NCBI GenBank assembly: GCA_964030785.1
Contig: OZ034970.1
Span: 37,190,401 to 37,254,400 of the forward strand
Direction of reading: 5' to 3'
Length of the DNA stretch: 64,000 nt
Source: Siderastrea siderea
Taxonomy: Eukaryota; Cnidaria; Anthozoa; Scleractinia; Rhizangiidae
A program made the translations under genes and the position numbers. Shown in pieces: positions 34,950 to 46,435 of the stretch (the stretch's first letter is position 1; every line of letters begins with the position of its first letter). The notes under the pieces are model-generated. The model saw only the letters and a program-made list of their open reading frames with translations. It was not told where the DNA came from and did no database searches.

Positions 34950-35121
34950 GTTGACTCCCGGTAACGCGAACCTCCTGCTAACTCGAAGTGAATGTTTTTT
35001 CCCCTTCAGGTCGCAAGATCGTTTTCTTTATAATTTTACACTCAGTAACTCGTGCTCGAAGTCACGATAACTCGAACTTCTTTTTTGTTCCCCTCGAAGG
35101 TTCGAGTTATCGGGAGACAAC
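34950..35121. mobile_element. 172-bp pogo/Tc1-like MITE
   Basis: The termini GTTGACTCCCGGTAACGCGA and TCGAGTTATCGGGAGACAAC are inverted, and TA is on both sides (34948-34949 and 35122-35123). The internal repeats TAACTCGAA recur in both orientations. The layout resembles Tigger-type MITEs. Confidence 0.7.
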
Positions 35122-35123
35122 TA

Positions 35124-36339
35124 TAAATGCTTTCTTGTGCTTTTGTTCCACCGATTTGTATATAGGCAGTTTCTTGAAAAAACTTTAGTAATCTTCAGTG
35201 CATTAGTTCAGTGGCAAGTTAATCGCTTAAGAAGCGGGAATGCAAAGAAGATCTCGTGAACATAGCGAATCTACACGACAGCTCACAAAAATAACCACAG
35301 GAATGTGCTAAGAATAAGCTCGTTGCTATCGCAACCACGAGATAAAAGCTATTAACTTAAGGAATGTTTTGTTGCAAAAATACCAAAGAAACGAAAGAAC
35401 AGAAACTTAAAACTATCCTTGGTCGTTTCTCAAGAGGTTTTCTGGTGAAATCTGTTACGTACAGCGAGCATTCTTGGAAATTTTTTTGAGGACCTAAGGA
35501 GGTACGCTTACGGAAATAACCGTCCCACGGATGAGATCTCATGGTTGTTAAATGATTAGTTCTGTATTTTCTCTACAAGATAATGAATTCTTGCACTCAA
35601 GAGGTAAATACTTCAGCACAAAATTCCATTTTTAATGACATCGCCAAAACCAATTATGTCATGAATTATTTCGTTAGGCGATACAAAAATATTGTGTAGT
35701 CAAAACAGCAAATCGGCATATCATGCCAAAAATAAACACAACAGAACATTACACCGCTCCTCAGAACCTCTTCGGTGCTGTGTTTCTTCCGGGAAGCAGA
35801 TGTAAGAGGTTTGCTTTATAAGCTAATTCAACATTGATCCTCGTTTTTCAAAGACATTTTTAATTTAACTGAGCTTGAAATCATTGATAAACGACTCGAG
35901 TTATTAGTCTAACCAGCAGGAACACACATACGAAGATCACCAAAACGTTGCCTGATACACCAGAACCTAAAATAATAAGAAACTTTGTACAGGGTTCAAA
36001 CTATCGACAAATCAACTCAGTAACGAAACAGCTCACATTAACAACAACACAATGCAACAGCAAAATCAACCTATTCTAACATCACATCGCAGTACACAAA
36101 ATATCTTTGTACTCTATCGCCATTTCTGTTAAATTTTGCTGCAACATATTAATATTACTGAGGGTGAAATTATTGATAAACGAGACAAGCTATTACTAGG
36201 AAGATACAAAAACTGGACCCCGGGGCCAAGGCACCCCAATTTTGGACAGGTTCCATGGTCCACTTATGTGGACCTGGTCCATAGACCGGAATCATGGAAC
36301 CCTAATTTTCTTAACCAAAAAAGTAATAACAATGATAAG
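35124..36339. other. AT-rich intron DNA with a loose direct repeat
   Basis: A motif GAAATCATTGATAAACGA near 35876 recurs as GAAATTATTGATAAACGA near 36165. A GGACC/GGTCC-rich patch at 36212-36300 has a loose inverted counterpart near 46010-46110. No gene is seen. Confidence 0.45.
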
Positions 36340-37400
36340 TGGCTGTCTCCCTAAGATCCTCATAACCCAAATTGGTCACAAAACAGATTTCCTTCAAATC
36401 TTGTGTGTGAACTACACTTTGTCTGGGTACTTTAAAAACACTTTTCGTTTGGACTCTAAATGCTTTCTTCTACAGTTTACAAGGAGGGTTCCCTTGGTGG
36501 ACAAAAATGGATATTTTTTTGGTACAAAAATGCCAATTTTCAATAACTTTGGAAACTCCTCACAACACTTTAAATTTAATGCAGGACAAAATTCTACTGT
36601 TGGTTGATAAGTACAACTCTTCCTTATGCTACAATGTTACTGACATTTCCTTGTAGTCGTTTTGAGTGGTTAAGACAGTGCCTTTTATCAACCCAATTTC
36701 ACGGCTTTTAAAAAAGTAGGAAAAATGGGTGAACGAAAATACATGTTAACAAAACGTGAGACCTCGTATAGCAATTTCCTTGCAGTCATGGAAAGTTAAA
36801 GAATTGGTATTAATTATAACAAAATAAAATCGTGCGGCCAGACGGATTAAAGAACGTGGCTCCGCTTTGAAAAACCAGTATTTCTAAATTATGCAAATCA
36901 CAAACCACAACCTATGCCTGGAATTCAAGAGCAAATGTGATGCGAGCAATGCTCCCTTACATCAGGAAAACACAAAAATAGTTTTAAGCTACAGCGGGAC
37001 ACAAATGTAAACTGGTAATATTTCGCATATAGCTTTAATTAAATTGCAAGCAGCATTCAAATAGCTCATTAACTATGCTCAATTCACAATATAAGCAAGT
37101 TATAAAGTACACGCCACTCGATGATTGCTAATTGCGCTTAGCAAGCAACTTTACAAAACAACCTTGATCTAGAGCTGTTAATCTGAGAATAAATCAATAA
37201 AAACAATTCCTATTGAGTATATCACAGCCTGTGTTTTGCAAACTAATGTAGTGAACACTTAGTGCCTTGCAAAATAATGAAATCAACGAATGGCATCCTG
37301 TTCTGTTTTCATTTGTACCCATTACCTCAATTATTCTGTCATCTTCGATCACAAATGGATCTGTGCCTTTCAGAGATCACCTTAGAAGCGTAAAAACAGT

Positions 37401-39018
37401 TGGTTTTGGGAAAATTCTTCGTTCAAAAACCTTCATTTCAGTGTTCACTTAGACCAATACTCCTCTCGTGTTAAACTTTGCAGGCAGTAGCCGCTGACCA
37501 GTAGCTAATGTCAACAAAAAGACCTGGTACTGCTCCGTTTTGCACTCGCGTTTCTCTTAGCTATCTTAAATTTGAATGCATGATCGCTCACCAATGAAGG
37601 GTGAATTCATTTAATTTGAAAATAACGGTTGGAGCTCACAAGGAAAGACAAAAATTTTTGCCCTTGATTTAGAGCTGCCAGCACATAACCACAGTGTGTG
37701 ACGTGGTTGCCAATTTTCTGTATTTTTAGCAAGGTGAAATAACGTGATAACTCGGACAGTGGGTGCGCATCTTAACATGTTTGAAAATGAACTTCTAGTT
37801 TCATCCAAGCTGTTAAATTTTTTAATCTTACCCTGGCGAAACGTTAGTATAGCAAGAATATTACTACTTGATAGAAATATCCTCCGTTGAATACTTTCTG
37901 TCCGGTAAAACAGTTGTGGGAGCTTGGTTCATTACGACTTAATAGTTATGATCCAGTTTGCAATATGTGGCTGCCAGAACCACCTGATCGTGGGGTACTG
38001 CTCTTCCAAATGTGAACGCATGATACACAAATAACGTCTTAATTTTGAAATTTCGCCTCGACTTAGTTTTGCTGCGCTTTCTATAGATTAGCAGTATACC
38101 GCCAAACTTAGTGGATGACACTACCGGAGTTGATCACAGACTAGCCTGAGTAGTATGAGATCCAGGCTTAATCAGTATCCTCAGATTTTTGTTAGCCATT
38201 GAATAGCGGGTGAGATACGCGTGCTCGCGCATAAATTACTCTACTATAAGTACGATCTCTACTAGACTGCTCTTAGTCTAGCTAAGATACTGTTTCCAGT
38301 CATCTACCATTAGCTTTGTCGGAGGAATTTTTCATTTCCTTGAATGCTTACTTTATTTTTAATTAACCCTACAACCCTATCTAAACGGAGCGGGAAGGTG
38401 CGTTGGGGGAGGGGAGGGGGTTGGGTGCACGGATTCTGCCTTTGCGGACTTGAAACTTTTCTATTATTTTTTTTATTATGTGAACAAGCACTGCCAAGCT
38501 TTTATTTAAAAAAAAATTATTTGGGAACAAATTAGTGTGGTAGGTCAATGTACAGTGAGACTGACGTTGCTAAGGCAATCAAACTTCACAGGCGCGTTTT
38601 CCTAAAATACTTTGGTACGTTACTGTTTAAATTGAAAACAAAAGTGACTTTCTTACTGTACAGTGTCGTGTTATTAGATAATTTTAGAGTTCTTTTATTA
38701 CTTTTGTTCCCTTTTTGTCAATTGGGTGCCTTTCCGAAGTTTTAGGGAAATCACGAAATTTAATACGGTGGATTCGAGATGGCAGCCAATTGGAAATTAT
38801 GCCGTAAGTCTGACGTCGTGTGACGTCATCAGTATCCCTTGCCGATCTGAAAGGAAACGTTCTTGGACAAGATTCTTGGACATACTTTTGACCCTCTACG
38901 TTTCATTTTATAAAGAAGTAAAAACTAACGAGATTAAGTTCCAACGTTTCGGCGACTTCATGACGCCATTAACAAGGAATGATTTCAGGTCAGATAAATT
39001 TACATAAACGGAGTTAAA
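37401..39018. other. spacer of the long inverted repeat
   Basis: No transposase or recognisable gene in this part. Short frames only. The Penelope fragment begins at 39019. Confidence 0.45.
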
Positions 39019-39300
39019 CTAGACAAAAACTTTAGCACGGATGGAATCTGATGGTACATTCAAGCACGGTCTTAATTGCTTGATGTAAAGCATTTCGTTA
39101 ATTAAACAATCAAATTTGTTCCTGCATGTTTTTAGCACTTTAAAGCGGCTGAGGAGGTCATCAGGGACTGCGCCCGCGTGTTCTTTGTCGTAGTGCTTGC
39201 GCACCGATGATGCCGTGTTCTTATGCCCACTGCCACGCGTACATGCAGACGCCCACGGGTGTAGCCAACATAACTACCTGTATCATTCAGGTCACATTGA
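39019..39300 (-). pseudogene. Penelope-like element GIY-YIG fragment
   Basis: On the minus strand CDLNDTGSYVGYTRGRLHVR shows a GIY-YIG-type SYVGYTRG segment. After a frame change near 39210, KHYDKEHAGAVPDDLLSRF, CLINEMLYIKQLRPCLN and DSIRAKVFV follow, then a stop. The order and the final EMxxIKxLRPxLN..DSI are typical of Penelope-like endonuclease C-termini. This subtype differs from the copies at 25 kb. Confidence 0.72.
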
Positions 39301-39396
39301 CCTGTGCGCAAGCACTACGACAACGAATACGCGGGCGCAGTCCCTGATGACCTCCTCAGTCGCTTTAAAGTGCTAAAAAAATGCAGGAACAAATTT
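39113..39396. repeat. inverted duplication of part of the Penelope fragment
   Basis: 39113-39208 reappears inverted at 39301-39396, about 96 bp per arm, around a 92-bp unique spacer. The plus-strand copy still reads GAVPDDLLSRFKVLK. Part of the relic has thus been mirrored next to itself. Confidence 0.75.
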
Positions 39397-39936
39397 CTGC
39401 ATTTTGCAGAAACGCACGGATCTAGTTTTAATCGAAGATGACAGAATAATTGACGTAACGGGTGCAAATGAAAAAAGAACATGATGCCATTCGTTGATTT
39501 TATTATTTTGCAAGGCAGTAAGTGTTCACTACATTAGTTTGCAAAACACAGGCTGTGATATACTCAATAGAAATTGCTTTTATTGCTTTATTCTCAGATA
39601 AATAGTTCTAGATCAAGGTTGTAAAGTTGCTTGCTAAGCGCAATTAGCAATCATCGAGTGGCGTGTACTTTATAACTTGCTTATATTGTGAATTGAGCAT
39701 AGTTAATGAGCTATTTGAATGCTGCTTGCAATTTAATTTATAAGTTAAACGAGACTTACCTGTAAGTTGAAGTTTGACTGTCATTCTATGAGACACTAGT
39801 CACGAACTAGGGAGTCACGTGAGATATGTGCGAGTAGCCTGAGCGATCAGTCTTTAAAACGGTGAGTGATTGCAGACAAATTATGGGTGGGAAATAACTA
39901 AAGGAATAAGCAACATAACCCAGTGAAAGGGTAGGG

Positions 39937-40065
39937 CACGTGACTCCCTAGTTCGTGACTAGTGTCTCATAGAATTACAGTCAAACTTCAACTTACAGGT
40001 AAGTCTCGTTTAACTTATAAATTCTATTTCGACACCAGTCCTACTCACTAGTGAGTCACGTGAGA
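39937..40065. promoter_or_regulatory. DIRS internal complementary region
   Basis: Bases 39937-40019 are complementary to the left terminus and 40020-40065 to the right terminus, joined head to tail. In DIRS elements this region acts as the template that unites both ends during cDNA synthesis. Confidence 0.88.
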
Positions 40066-40312
40066 CTTTAAAGCGTGCAATCACGAGCAGCAAAATATAT
40101 ACATAAACAACTTTATTTGCCAAAAATATGTGTAGGAAACAACTACAGCATAAGGCTAGTCAGCCTATGGTGCACAGAATGTACCTAAAGAAAAGCAGTA
40201 AACAATGAACTACTGCTTGTCCAAAGGAAAATCTGCCTATTGTAGGCAGTAAACAAAAACACAACATGTGGTAGTCAGCACTGGTTTTCAGTGAAAGAGA
40301 TCTGTAACAATC

Positions 40313-41441
40313 CTATGTGTGAAGGTTTTCCAACAGAAGCTGTCCATAAGCTTTACTTGCTGGGACAATGGGTTTCTTGTAGAATTTTCCAAAGGTTGTG
40401 GCATTCGACCAGCCGGCATTGTCCATGATAGTAGATAAAGGAACCTTGCACATTGCAGCTGCAGATGTAGATGCAGCCCTGGTGCTATGACCTTTAAAGA
40501 CGGAGGTATCTATGCCAGACTTTTCAAGAACCGTTTTAAGCCATCGAGAAATCGTGTCAGTTGAAACTGGTTTGTGAGGCTTTTGAAAACTCACTAGCAG
40601 CTGGTCACTCCCCTTTCTGAGCTCGCTTGTCCTTTTGACATATTCAGATAGGCAGACAATAGGACACAATCGGTGTGTCTGGTGAGTAGGCCATGAATGT
40701 CAATTCTGACACGTGCTTTCCTGGTCGTGAGGTCTTCAAAAGATTGTGAATGGGAAACACACAGGTATCATGCTTCAATACCATACTGCTGACAGACAGC
40801 AAATGTAGTGTCTGACATCTCTGCCCAGATAACAACGCTAAGAGCATTGTAGTTTTGTAGGTAAGATCCTTCAAAGCTAAATCCTGAGGTGGGTGAAGGC
40901 CGGACAACTATGTCAGGACAGTATTGACATCCCAAATGTTCTTGTACTTTGGTAAAGAAGGTTTCAATTCAAACACACCTTTAAGGAAACGACAGACCAT
41001 GGGATGGGCACCAAACGTGGTATTGTTGGACAACGTAACAATGGATGAGACAGCACTCCTCGCAGTGTTGATAGCACTGTATCCTATGCCCGATTCATAC
41101 AGTTCAGCAAGAAAATTGATTCCATCCTCTACAGAGGGACAAATGGGATCAATGCCCCTTGAACCGCAGTAACGTCTCCATTTCTGAAGGTAAGTAGCAT
41201 ATTGCTTTCTAGTGCCTGACCTCCAAGATTGTTCCATGACTGTGGTAGCTGTTGTCGAAAGGCCTTTGCCATTGAGGTATCTCCGGACAAGTGACATAGA
41301 ATCAGACACAGTTTCTTGTGAAGTGGGTGGGGTTCCTGTGGATTGCTTGGTAGAAACAGGGTGTCCCTCTCCCTTGGAAGTTGTATTGGTAGTTGTATTA
41401 ACATCTGCATTAACTTGGGCGACCACGGTTGGGTTGGCCAT
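40313..41441 (-). pseudogene. DIRS tyrosine recombinase
   Basis: Integrates circular retroelement DNA. An N-terminal SAM-like part (RSGTRKQYATYLQKW, GINFLAELYESG) precedes a catalytic part with Arg in LLSGQRCQTLHLL, the HxxR box HSTRAAS, GWSNATTFGKFY and the nucleophile Tyr in GKFYKK. Lesions: an in-frame TAG at 40908-40910 and a frameshift near 40650-40670. The frame overlaps the end of the RT frame by about 310 bp (41129-41441) in another phase, a compact layout usual for DIRS elements. The catalytic R-H-R-Y set can be seen, but the lesions would prevent an intact product without recoding. Confidence 0.85.
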
Positions 41442-43309
41442 TTGGGCACAAGTAGGAGCCCTGTTGCTTTCTCCTCTTGAATCTTCTGTAGCACTCTTGT
41501 TATCAGACTAAGGGGTGGAAAAGCATAAAATAGGTAATGCTGCCATGACATGTGAAAAGCATTGATAGCAAAAGCTTCTGGGTCTGCTCGATAAGAGACA
41601 TAGGGTGTGATCTGGCAATTGATCCTAGAGGCAAATAGGTCAATGTTTGGGGTAACACTGAGCTTGGTACAAGCATCTGTGAAAAGGGTTTTCTTTAAAC
41701 ACCATTCAGTACACCTTCTAAATGTACGCAACTCGTTGTCTGCCTCAACATTTTCACACCCTGGTATACGAGCCATGGTGAGCCATATATGTTGTTCAAT
41801 GCACCAATCCCATATTTCTTTTGTCAGCTTATTTAGTTTAGGGGAGTGGCTTGTACCCATCTGGTTAATGGTAGATTCTGTGGTTGTATTATCAACCATG
41901 ACTTTGACATGTTTGCCATGAGTCAAGGTACTAAATGATTTTAAGGCAAATAGCACAGCTAACATTTCAAGAAAATTTATGTGCTCTTTAGCCTCCTCAG
42001 CTGTCCAGAGTCCTCCAGTTGAAGAATCCCTGGTTGCAGCACCCCAGCCCTGTTTTGAGGCATCAGAAGTGATGGTAATATCTACTTCACCTCGGTTTAT
42101 CGGGTTGGATGCGGACTCGATTGAGTCAATCCACCACTTAAGTTCTTCCCTCGCTTGGCTGGATATGCACATTTTGGCATCAAAGTTCCATTTGCTAGTC
42201 TTAAGAGCTGTGGTTTTGTCCCATTCTAAATAACGGTAGTGAAGGGGTCCATAGGCAACGCCAGGAAAACTTGACACTATAAGCCCAAGGACCTTAGCTA
42301 CTTCCCTAACAGTAGGATTTTTGCAGTTAAACTGGTCAGTAGCTGCCTGTTTCAGCTTAAGAGCTTTCTCAGGGGTAAGGTAAACTAGCATGGAAACTGA
42401 GTCTAGAACGAACCCCAGAAACACCAGCTTTTGAGTTGGGATGAACACTGACTTTTCAGGGTGTACTACAAATCCCAAAGTATCCAACAGTTTGGCTGTG
42501 TCAACAACATTTTTTGCACAATCATCCCAGGTGGTCCCCATTAACCAAGAATCATCTATATAACCTGAGGACAGGTGACCAAGCTGTCGCAGGGTGGCAA
42601 ATACTGGCTTCATAAGCTTAGTAAATTTTCTGGGACAGAAAGCCAACCCATTGGGAAAACATGTAAACATAAATAACATGTCGTTCCATTCAAATTTGAG
42701 GTACTTTTGGTGTGGCTTTGCAATAGGGACTGAGTAGTAAGCGTCCTTAAGATCAATTGACGCCATGTAGCAATTTGGGGTCATTAACCTTATTGCTGTC
42801 CAGACAGTGTCCATTTTGAAGTGTTGGTATTCAACATGCTGGTTAAAGTTTTTCAAATTTAAAATCATACGATATGATCCATCTTTTTTATTTGCCACAA
42901 AAATTGGCGAAACATATTCCCCACTTTCATGTTGGGTGGGTACAATGACACCTTTGTCAAGCAATTTTTGAATTTCAGCTTCTATAACCAGTGAGTCACT
43001 GATGCTGAATGTTTTCCTTTTGGGGCCCAAGTTCTTTGTGGGCTGTGTGGAAAATTCAATAAATTGACCCTTAACACAATTAAGGACTTCTGAGTCAGAA
43101 GTTAATTCCTTCCATTTGTCAAGGAAATGTGCCAGTTGGCCACCCTTGAAGCTTTGCACCTTATTAGCAAAATACTGTTTCATAATGGGCTCAAACAACA
43201 AAAGATTATTTACCTGTAGGTTATTAAGTGTGTCAGCGGAAATCATTGCTGCTTCTTCCCCTGGTCCTTCGATCGGAAGAAGGGTTTTGAGGGTGGTGTT
43301 GAGTTCCAC
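41129..43309 (-). CDS. DIRS reverse transcriptase / RNase H
   Basis: 726 codons without a stop. RT motifs in order: FVANKKDGSYRMILNL, SIDLKDAYYSVPI, LAFCPRKFTKLMKPV, and the catalytic SGYIDDSWLMG (YIDD). RNase H follows: ITSDASKQGWGAA, NFLEMLAVLFAL, MVDNTTTESTIN. The C-terminal tail has DLFASRINCQ, YAFPPLSLI and LVPKWPTQPW, typical of DIRS polymerases, which also carry this conserved tail after RNase H. It overlaps the end of gag by 67 bp in another phase, so expression probably needs a frameshift or reinitiation. It appears intact. Confidence 0.92.
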   Translation of the reverse strand: MELNTTLKTLLPIEGPGEEAAMISADTLNNLQVNNLLLFEPIMKQYFANKVQSFKGGQLAHFLDKWKELTSDSEVLNCVKGQFIEFSTQPTKNLGPKRKTFSISDSLVIEAEIQKLLDKGVIVPTQHESGEYVSPIFVANKKDGSYRMILNLKNFNQHVEYQHFKMDTVWTAIRLMTPNCYMASIDLKDAYYSVPIAKPHQKYLKFEWNDMLFMFTCFPNGLAFCPRKFTKLMKPVFATLRQLGHLSSGYIDDSWLMGTTWDDCAKNVVDTAKLLDTLGFVVHPEKSVFIPTQKLVFLGFVLDSVSMLVYLTPEKALKLKQAATDQFNCKNPTVREVAKVLGLIVSSFPGVAYGPLHYRYLEWDKTTALKTSKWNFDAKMCISSQAREELKWWIDSIESASNPINRGEVDITITSDASKQGWGAATRDSSTGGLWTAEEAKEHINFLEMLAVLFALKSFSTLTHGKHVKVMVDNTTTESTINQMGTSHSPKLNKLTKEIWDWCIEQHIWLTMARIPGCENVEADNELRTFRRCTEWCLKKTLFTDACTKLSVTPNIDLFASRINCQITPYVSYRADPEAFAINAFHMSWQHYLFYAFPPLSLITRVLQKIQEEKATGLLLVPKWPTQPWSPKLMQMLIQLPIQLPRERDTLFLPSNPQEPHPLHKKLCLILCHLSGDTSMAKAFRQQLPQSWNNLGGQALESNMLLTFRNGDVTAVQGALIPFVPL

Positions 43310-44385
43310 TGACGACCTTTGGCTAAAAAATGCTTGCTTCGCTGATCAGATTTCTGGTAATTTCTTGAGTGTTGTCCTTTTGTGCCCTTGCGGCGGTACC
43401 CAACTGCGGTGGTACTCACCCTATTGGATGCTCGTATGTTGTTCAGTTGGGTTTGCAGGTCATTTCCGAACAACAGACCTGTGACTGGAATATGCGAGGC
43501 ACAGAGGCCTGCATAATCTTTATGTAACTGCGGTTTGATCGACTCCCTGAGACGGTGGGACAGGTCGACATGTGCGTGCCCCAGAAGAGCGACTGCATCT
43601 GTATTCATTTTTATGAGTTGTTGTATGTCAGAGTCTGACGGCGGCTGCTTCGAGTTCTTCATTTCGAGCAGTAACTCGATTGATTTACACATGACTGCAC
43701 CAGCGGTGCCAACCGTTTTTTGGGTTGAGCTTGTTCTGAGGTCTTGTTGTTTAACTGATCATGAATGACTCAGTTTATCCCAGATTTCAGGATTAACTCG
43801 CGGTGTTGTGAGAGTCTCACAGTTAGACGGGCGTAAATATTTCGCCGCCTTGTCTTTAAGTTTCGAGTCTGGCAATTTCTTAGACCATAGGTTTGTAATA
43901 AACTCTGCCAGTTGTTTGTCCACAGCCGGACCCGATTCGTCTCCATTGAGAAAATCTTCTGCGATTTCCGACAACAATGGGTCATTGCCGCCGTCGCTTT
44001 GCTCGAGTCGAGCACGTGATGTATCCTTAGAGGTTTTGTCGGCTTCAGTGCGACAAAGGGCCTGAATTTCCGCGTCAGAGTCACCTCCATCTTCTTCTGA
44101 ATCCTCGGAAGCACTCATTTCGTCCCTGGAACTGTGTTTACGCCGTTTAGGGTCGGGTTGATCGTCTGTGTTGCTGGAATGAAGCCGCTTGAGGTCCGTG
44201 ATCGACTCGTTCATGGCGACCAGCGAGCCTGTCAGCGTTCCGAGGGTTTTGTTGACGTTCTGCATCATAGTGTACATGGGATCCTGGTGGTCAGTAGTCG
44301 GGGCCTTTTCCTTAGGATCGTGGTCATCATTTAAGAGGTCGTCCTCCGCCTCAGTCGAAAGTATTTTCTCGTTAGAATCCGTCAT
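43243..44385 (-). pseudogene. DIRS gag-like protein with one in-frame stop
   Basis: A 381-codon frame from MTDSNEKIL, interrupted by TGA at 43759-43761. The first 208 residues are acidic with a helical segment (MYTMMQNVNKTLGTLTGS) and a KRRK patch. The part after the stop (MCKSIELLLEMKN through TGLLFGNDLQTQLNN) is helical and the tail is basic (GKKQQ). DIRS gag proteins are poorly conserved, so the name rests on position upstream of RT. The shared frame on both sides shows that the TGA is the only disruption. Confidence 0.72.
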
Positions 44386-45203
44386 AATCCAAAACTCGAC
44401 CGATCGCTCTGGAATTACGCGCGCAACTGATCGCTCAGGCTACTAGCACATATCTCACGTGACTCACTAGTGAGTAGGACTGGTGTCGAAATAGAATTAA
44501 AGCTATATGCGAAATATTACAAGTTTACATTTGTGTCCCGCTGTAGTTTGAAACTATTTTTGTGTTTTCCTGATGTAAGGAAGCATTACTCGTATCACAT
44601 ATGCTCTTGAATTCCAGGCATAGGTTGTGGTTTGTAATTTGCATAATTTAGAAATACTGGTTTTTCAAAGCGGAGCCACGTTCTTTAAACCGTCTGGCCG
44701 GACGATTTTGTTTTATTATAATTAATACCAAGTCTTTAACTTTCCATGACTGCAAGGAAATTGCTATACAAGGTCTCACTTTTCGTTATAATGTATTTTT
44801 GTTTACCCATTTTTCCTACTTTCGTAAAAGCTGTGAAGTTGGGTTTGATAAAAGGCGCTGTTTTAACTACTCAGAACAACTGCATGCAACACTGTCAGTA
44901 ACACTGTAGGATATGGAAGAGTTGCACTTATCAACCAACAGTAGAATCTTTTCCTGCATCAAATTTTAAGTGTTGTGAGGAGTTACCAAAGTTATTAAAA
45001 ATTGGCATTTTTGTACTAATAAAATATCCATTTTTGTCCACCAGGGGACCCCCCTTGTAATCTGTAGAAGAAAGCATTTAGAGCCCAAACGAAAAGTGTT
45101 TTTACAGTACCCAGACAAAGTATAGTTCACATACAAGATTTGAAGGATATCTATTTTGTGACCAATTTGGGTTATTAGGATCTTAGGGAGACAGCCACTT
45201 CAT

Positions 45204-46435
45204 AATATAAAGGGGGTAATGAACTGACAAAATATCTACTTAAGTGTTGATCAGCATCAATGTTCTAGGCTAGTGAGCACAAATCTGGACTTGTTGCTGT
45301 TGTTTGTTTGTTATTAGTTGTAGATAATATAGCAAATGATAGAAAGATGTAATGAAAACACACGAAAACTGGGGGTTTTGGGACATTCACAGCCTTTCTG
45401 TCATTCTAAGAGGTTTTGTTTTCAACAGCTTTGAAAGAGGAAATTTTTGAAAAATTAACTTTCTAACTTGTATAGGGGGGAATGAATAATTGGTTTTGTT
45501 TGGAACCCCTGAGGTTCAGAACCAAATTAGTTAGAGGCTTATCCACTAACAGCAGTATATTAGTTTAATTCAGCGATTCGCCTCTAGTGATCCTTCACTT
45601 AGTTAAATTTGGCAGACCTTGAATCGTGTTGAGCGTGTGCCTGTCAGGACTGCACCAGAGGAAAAAAAGAGCTACTGAACTGATTACATATTAAGGTGAC
45701 ATGACTAAATAGTGCGAAAGATATTAATCATATATGTTGAATTACTTTTTAAAAGAGAAAAAAACATATTAACCACCATTCAGATGGTACCACTGGAAAA
45801 ATTGCTGTGTCTTCGTCTTTCATTTTAACACTTTTACATCGGGACACTAATATTCCACAAGTAGTTGTAGTCTGTACTTTTTTCTGACACTAGAAGTCTC
45901 CATTCTTTTTCTTAAATAGAACCAGAACGCATTTACGTAAGAGAGATTTACCTTTCAAAATGAAAACATTTGTGTCTTGGAGAAAATATTTCTATACCGG
46001 TATTTAAGAAAAAAAGGGAGGATCCATGGAGCAAGATCATGGACCCCGTCCATATTGCAACAGGTCCCTGCAATCGGTCCAAAAGGGGGTCCATGGACCT
46101 TGGGACCAGGTTTTGTACCTTCCCTTTATTACCCCCAACAAGCGGGAACCCACGGAGACCCTAGTTATCTGATACATAATCACTTTAAAATGTCGACGAT
46201 AATAAAAGCTTTCCATAGGCCAAATTTGTATCAGTTAAATTCTCGTAGCAGACATATGGAGAATTTGCTTACGAATTCTTACCGCAAATGAACACGTTTG
46301 GGCCAAGGGCAAAATCGTGAATAAATCTCCCACAGTTTCCCGGGAGGAATGGAATTGACTGAAGCATGAAATGATGACAATTACATTGTTGATCTCATGT
46401 GCTAAATAATGAAAAAGACAACACTTTTGTCACAG
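45204..46435. other. intron DNA before GT31 exon 2
   Basis: AT-rich with short frames. GGTCC/GGACC-rich sequence at 46009-46110 includes GGGGGTCCATGGACCTTGGG. The last bases form a splice acceptor (TTTTGTCACAG). Confidence 0.5.

Larger units (their letters stand above)
39739..44498 (-). mobile_element. DIRS-type tyrosine-recombinase retrotransposon, 4.76 kb
   Basis: Minus-strand element with gag, RT/RNase H and tyrosine recombinase, in that order from 44385 to 40313. The left end (39739-39821) and right end (44453-44498) are each complementary to adjacent halves of an internal region (39937-40065), the arrangement DIRS elements use to make a circular intermediate. The two ends also share inverted GAGTCACGTGAGATATGTGC. 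The sequence bridging the insertion, left flank plus right flank, equals the uninterrupted counterpart in the other palindrome arm near 37030-37054, so there is no target duplication, as expected of recombinase-mediated entry. Coding lesions are few, suggesting a fairly young copy. Confidence 0.93.
36340..45203. repeat. long inverted repeat, arms about 1.06 kb, interrupted by a DIRS element
   Basis: The left arm runs from about 36340 to 37400. The right arm is its inverted copy in two pieces, about 39390-39738 and 44499-45203, separated by the DIRS element. The arm outer ends read AAGTGGCTGTCTCCCTAAG and its complement. The central spacer is 37401-39389. The arms differ at scattered sites and small indels, so the duplication predates the DIRS insertion. 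It could be a long-TIR transposon; no transposase was found. Confidence 0.75.
31715..46435 (+). other. 14.7-kb GT31 intron filled with mobile DNA
   Basis: It starts GTACGT and ends TTTTGTCACAG. The flanking codons join in phase 0 to continue a GT31 domain. Inside lie a MULE-like hairpin, a LINE relic, tandem repeats, a pogo-like MITE, Penelope pieces, a long inverted repeat and a DIRS element on the opposite strand. An alternative first acceptor near 32130 gives a frame unlike GT31. Confidence 0.75.

Noticed and set aside
41212..44446. Plus-strand open frames between 41.2 and 44.4 kb
   Set aside because: They are shadows of the minus-strand DIRS gag and polymerase genes and show no motifs of their own.
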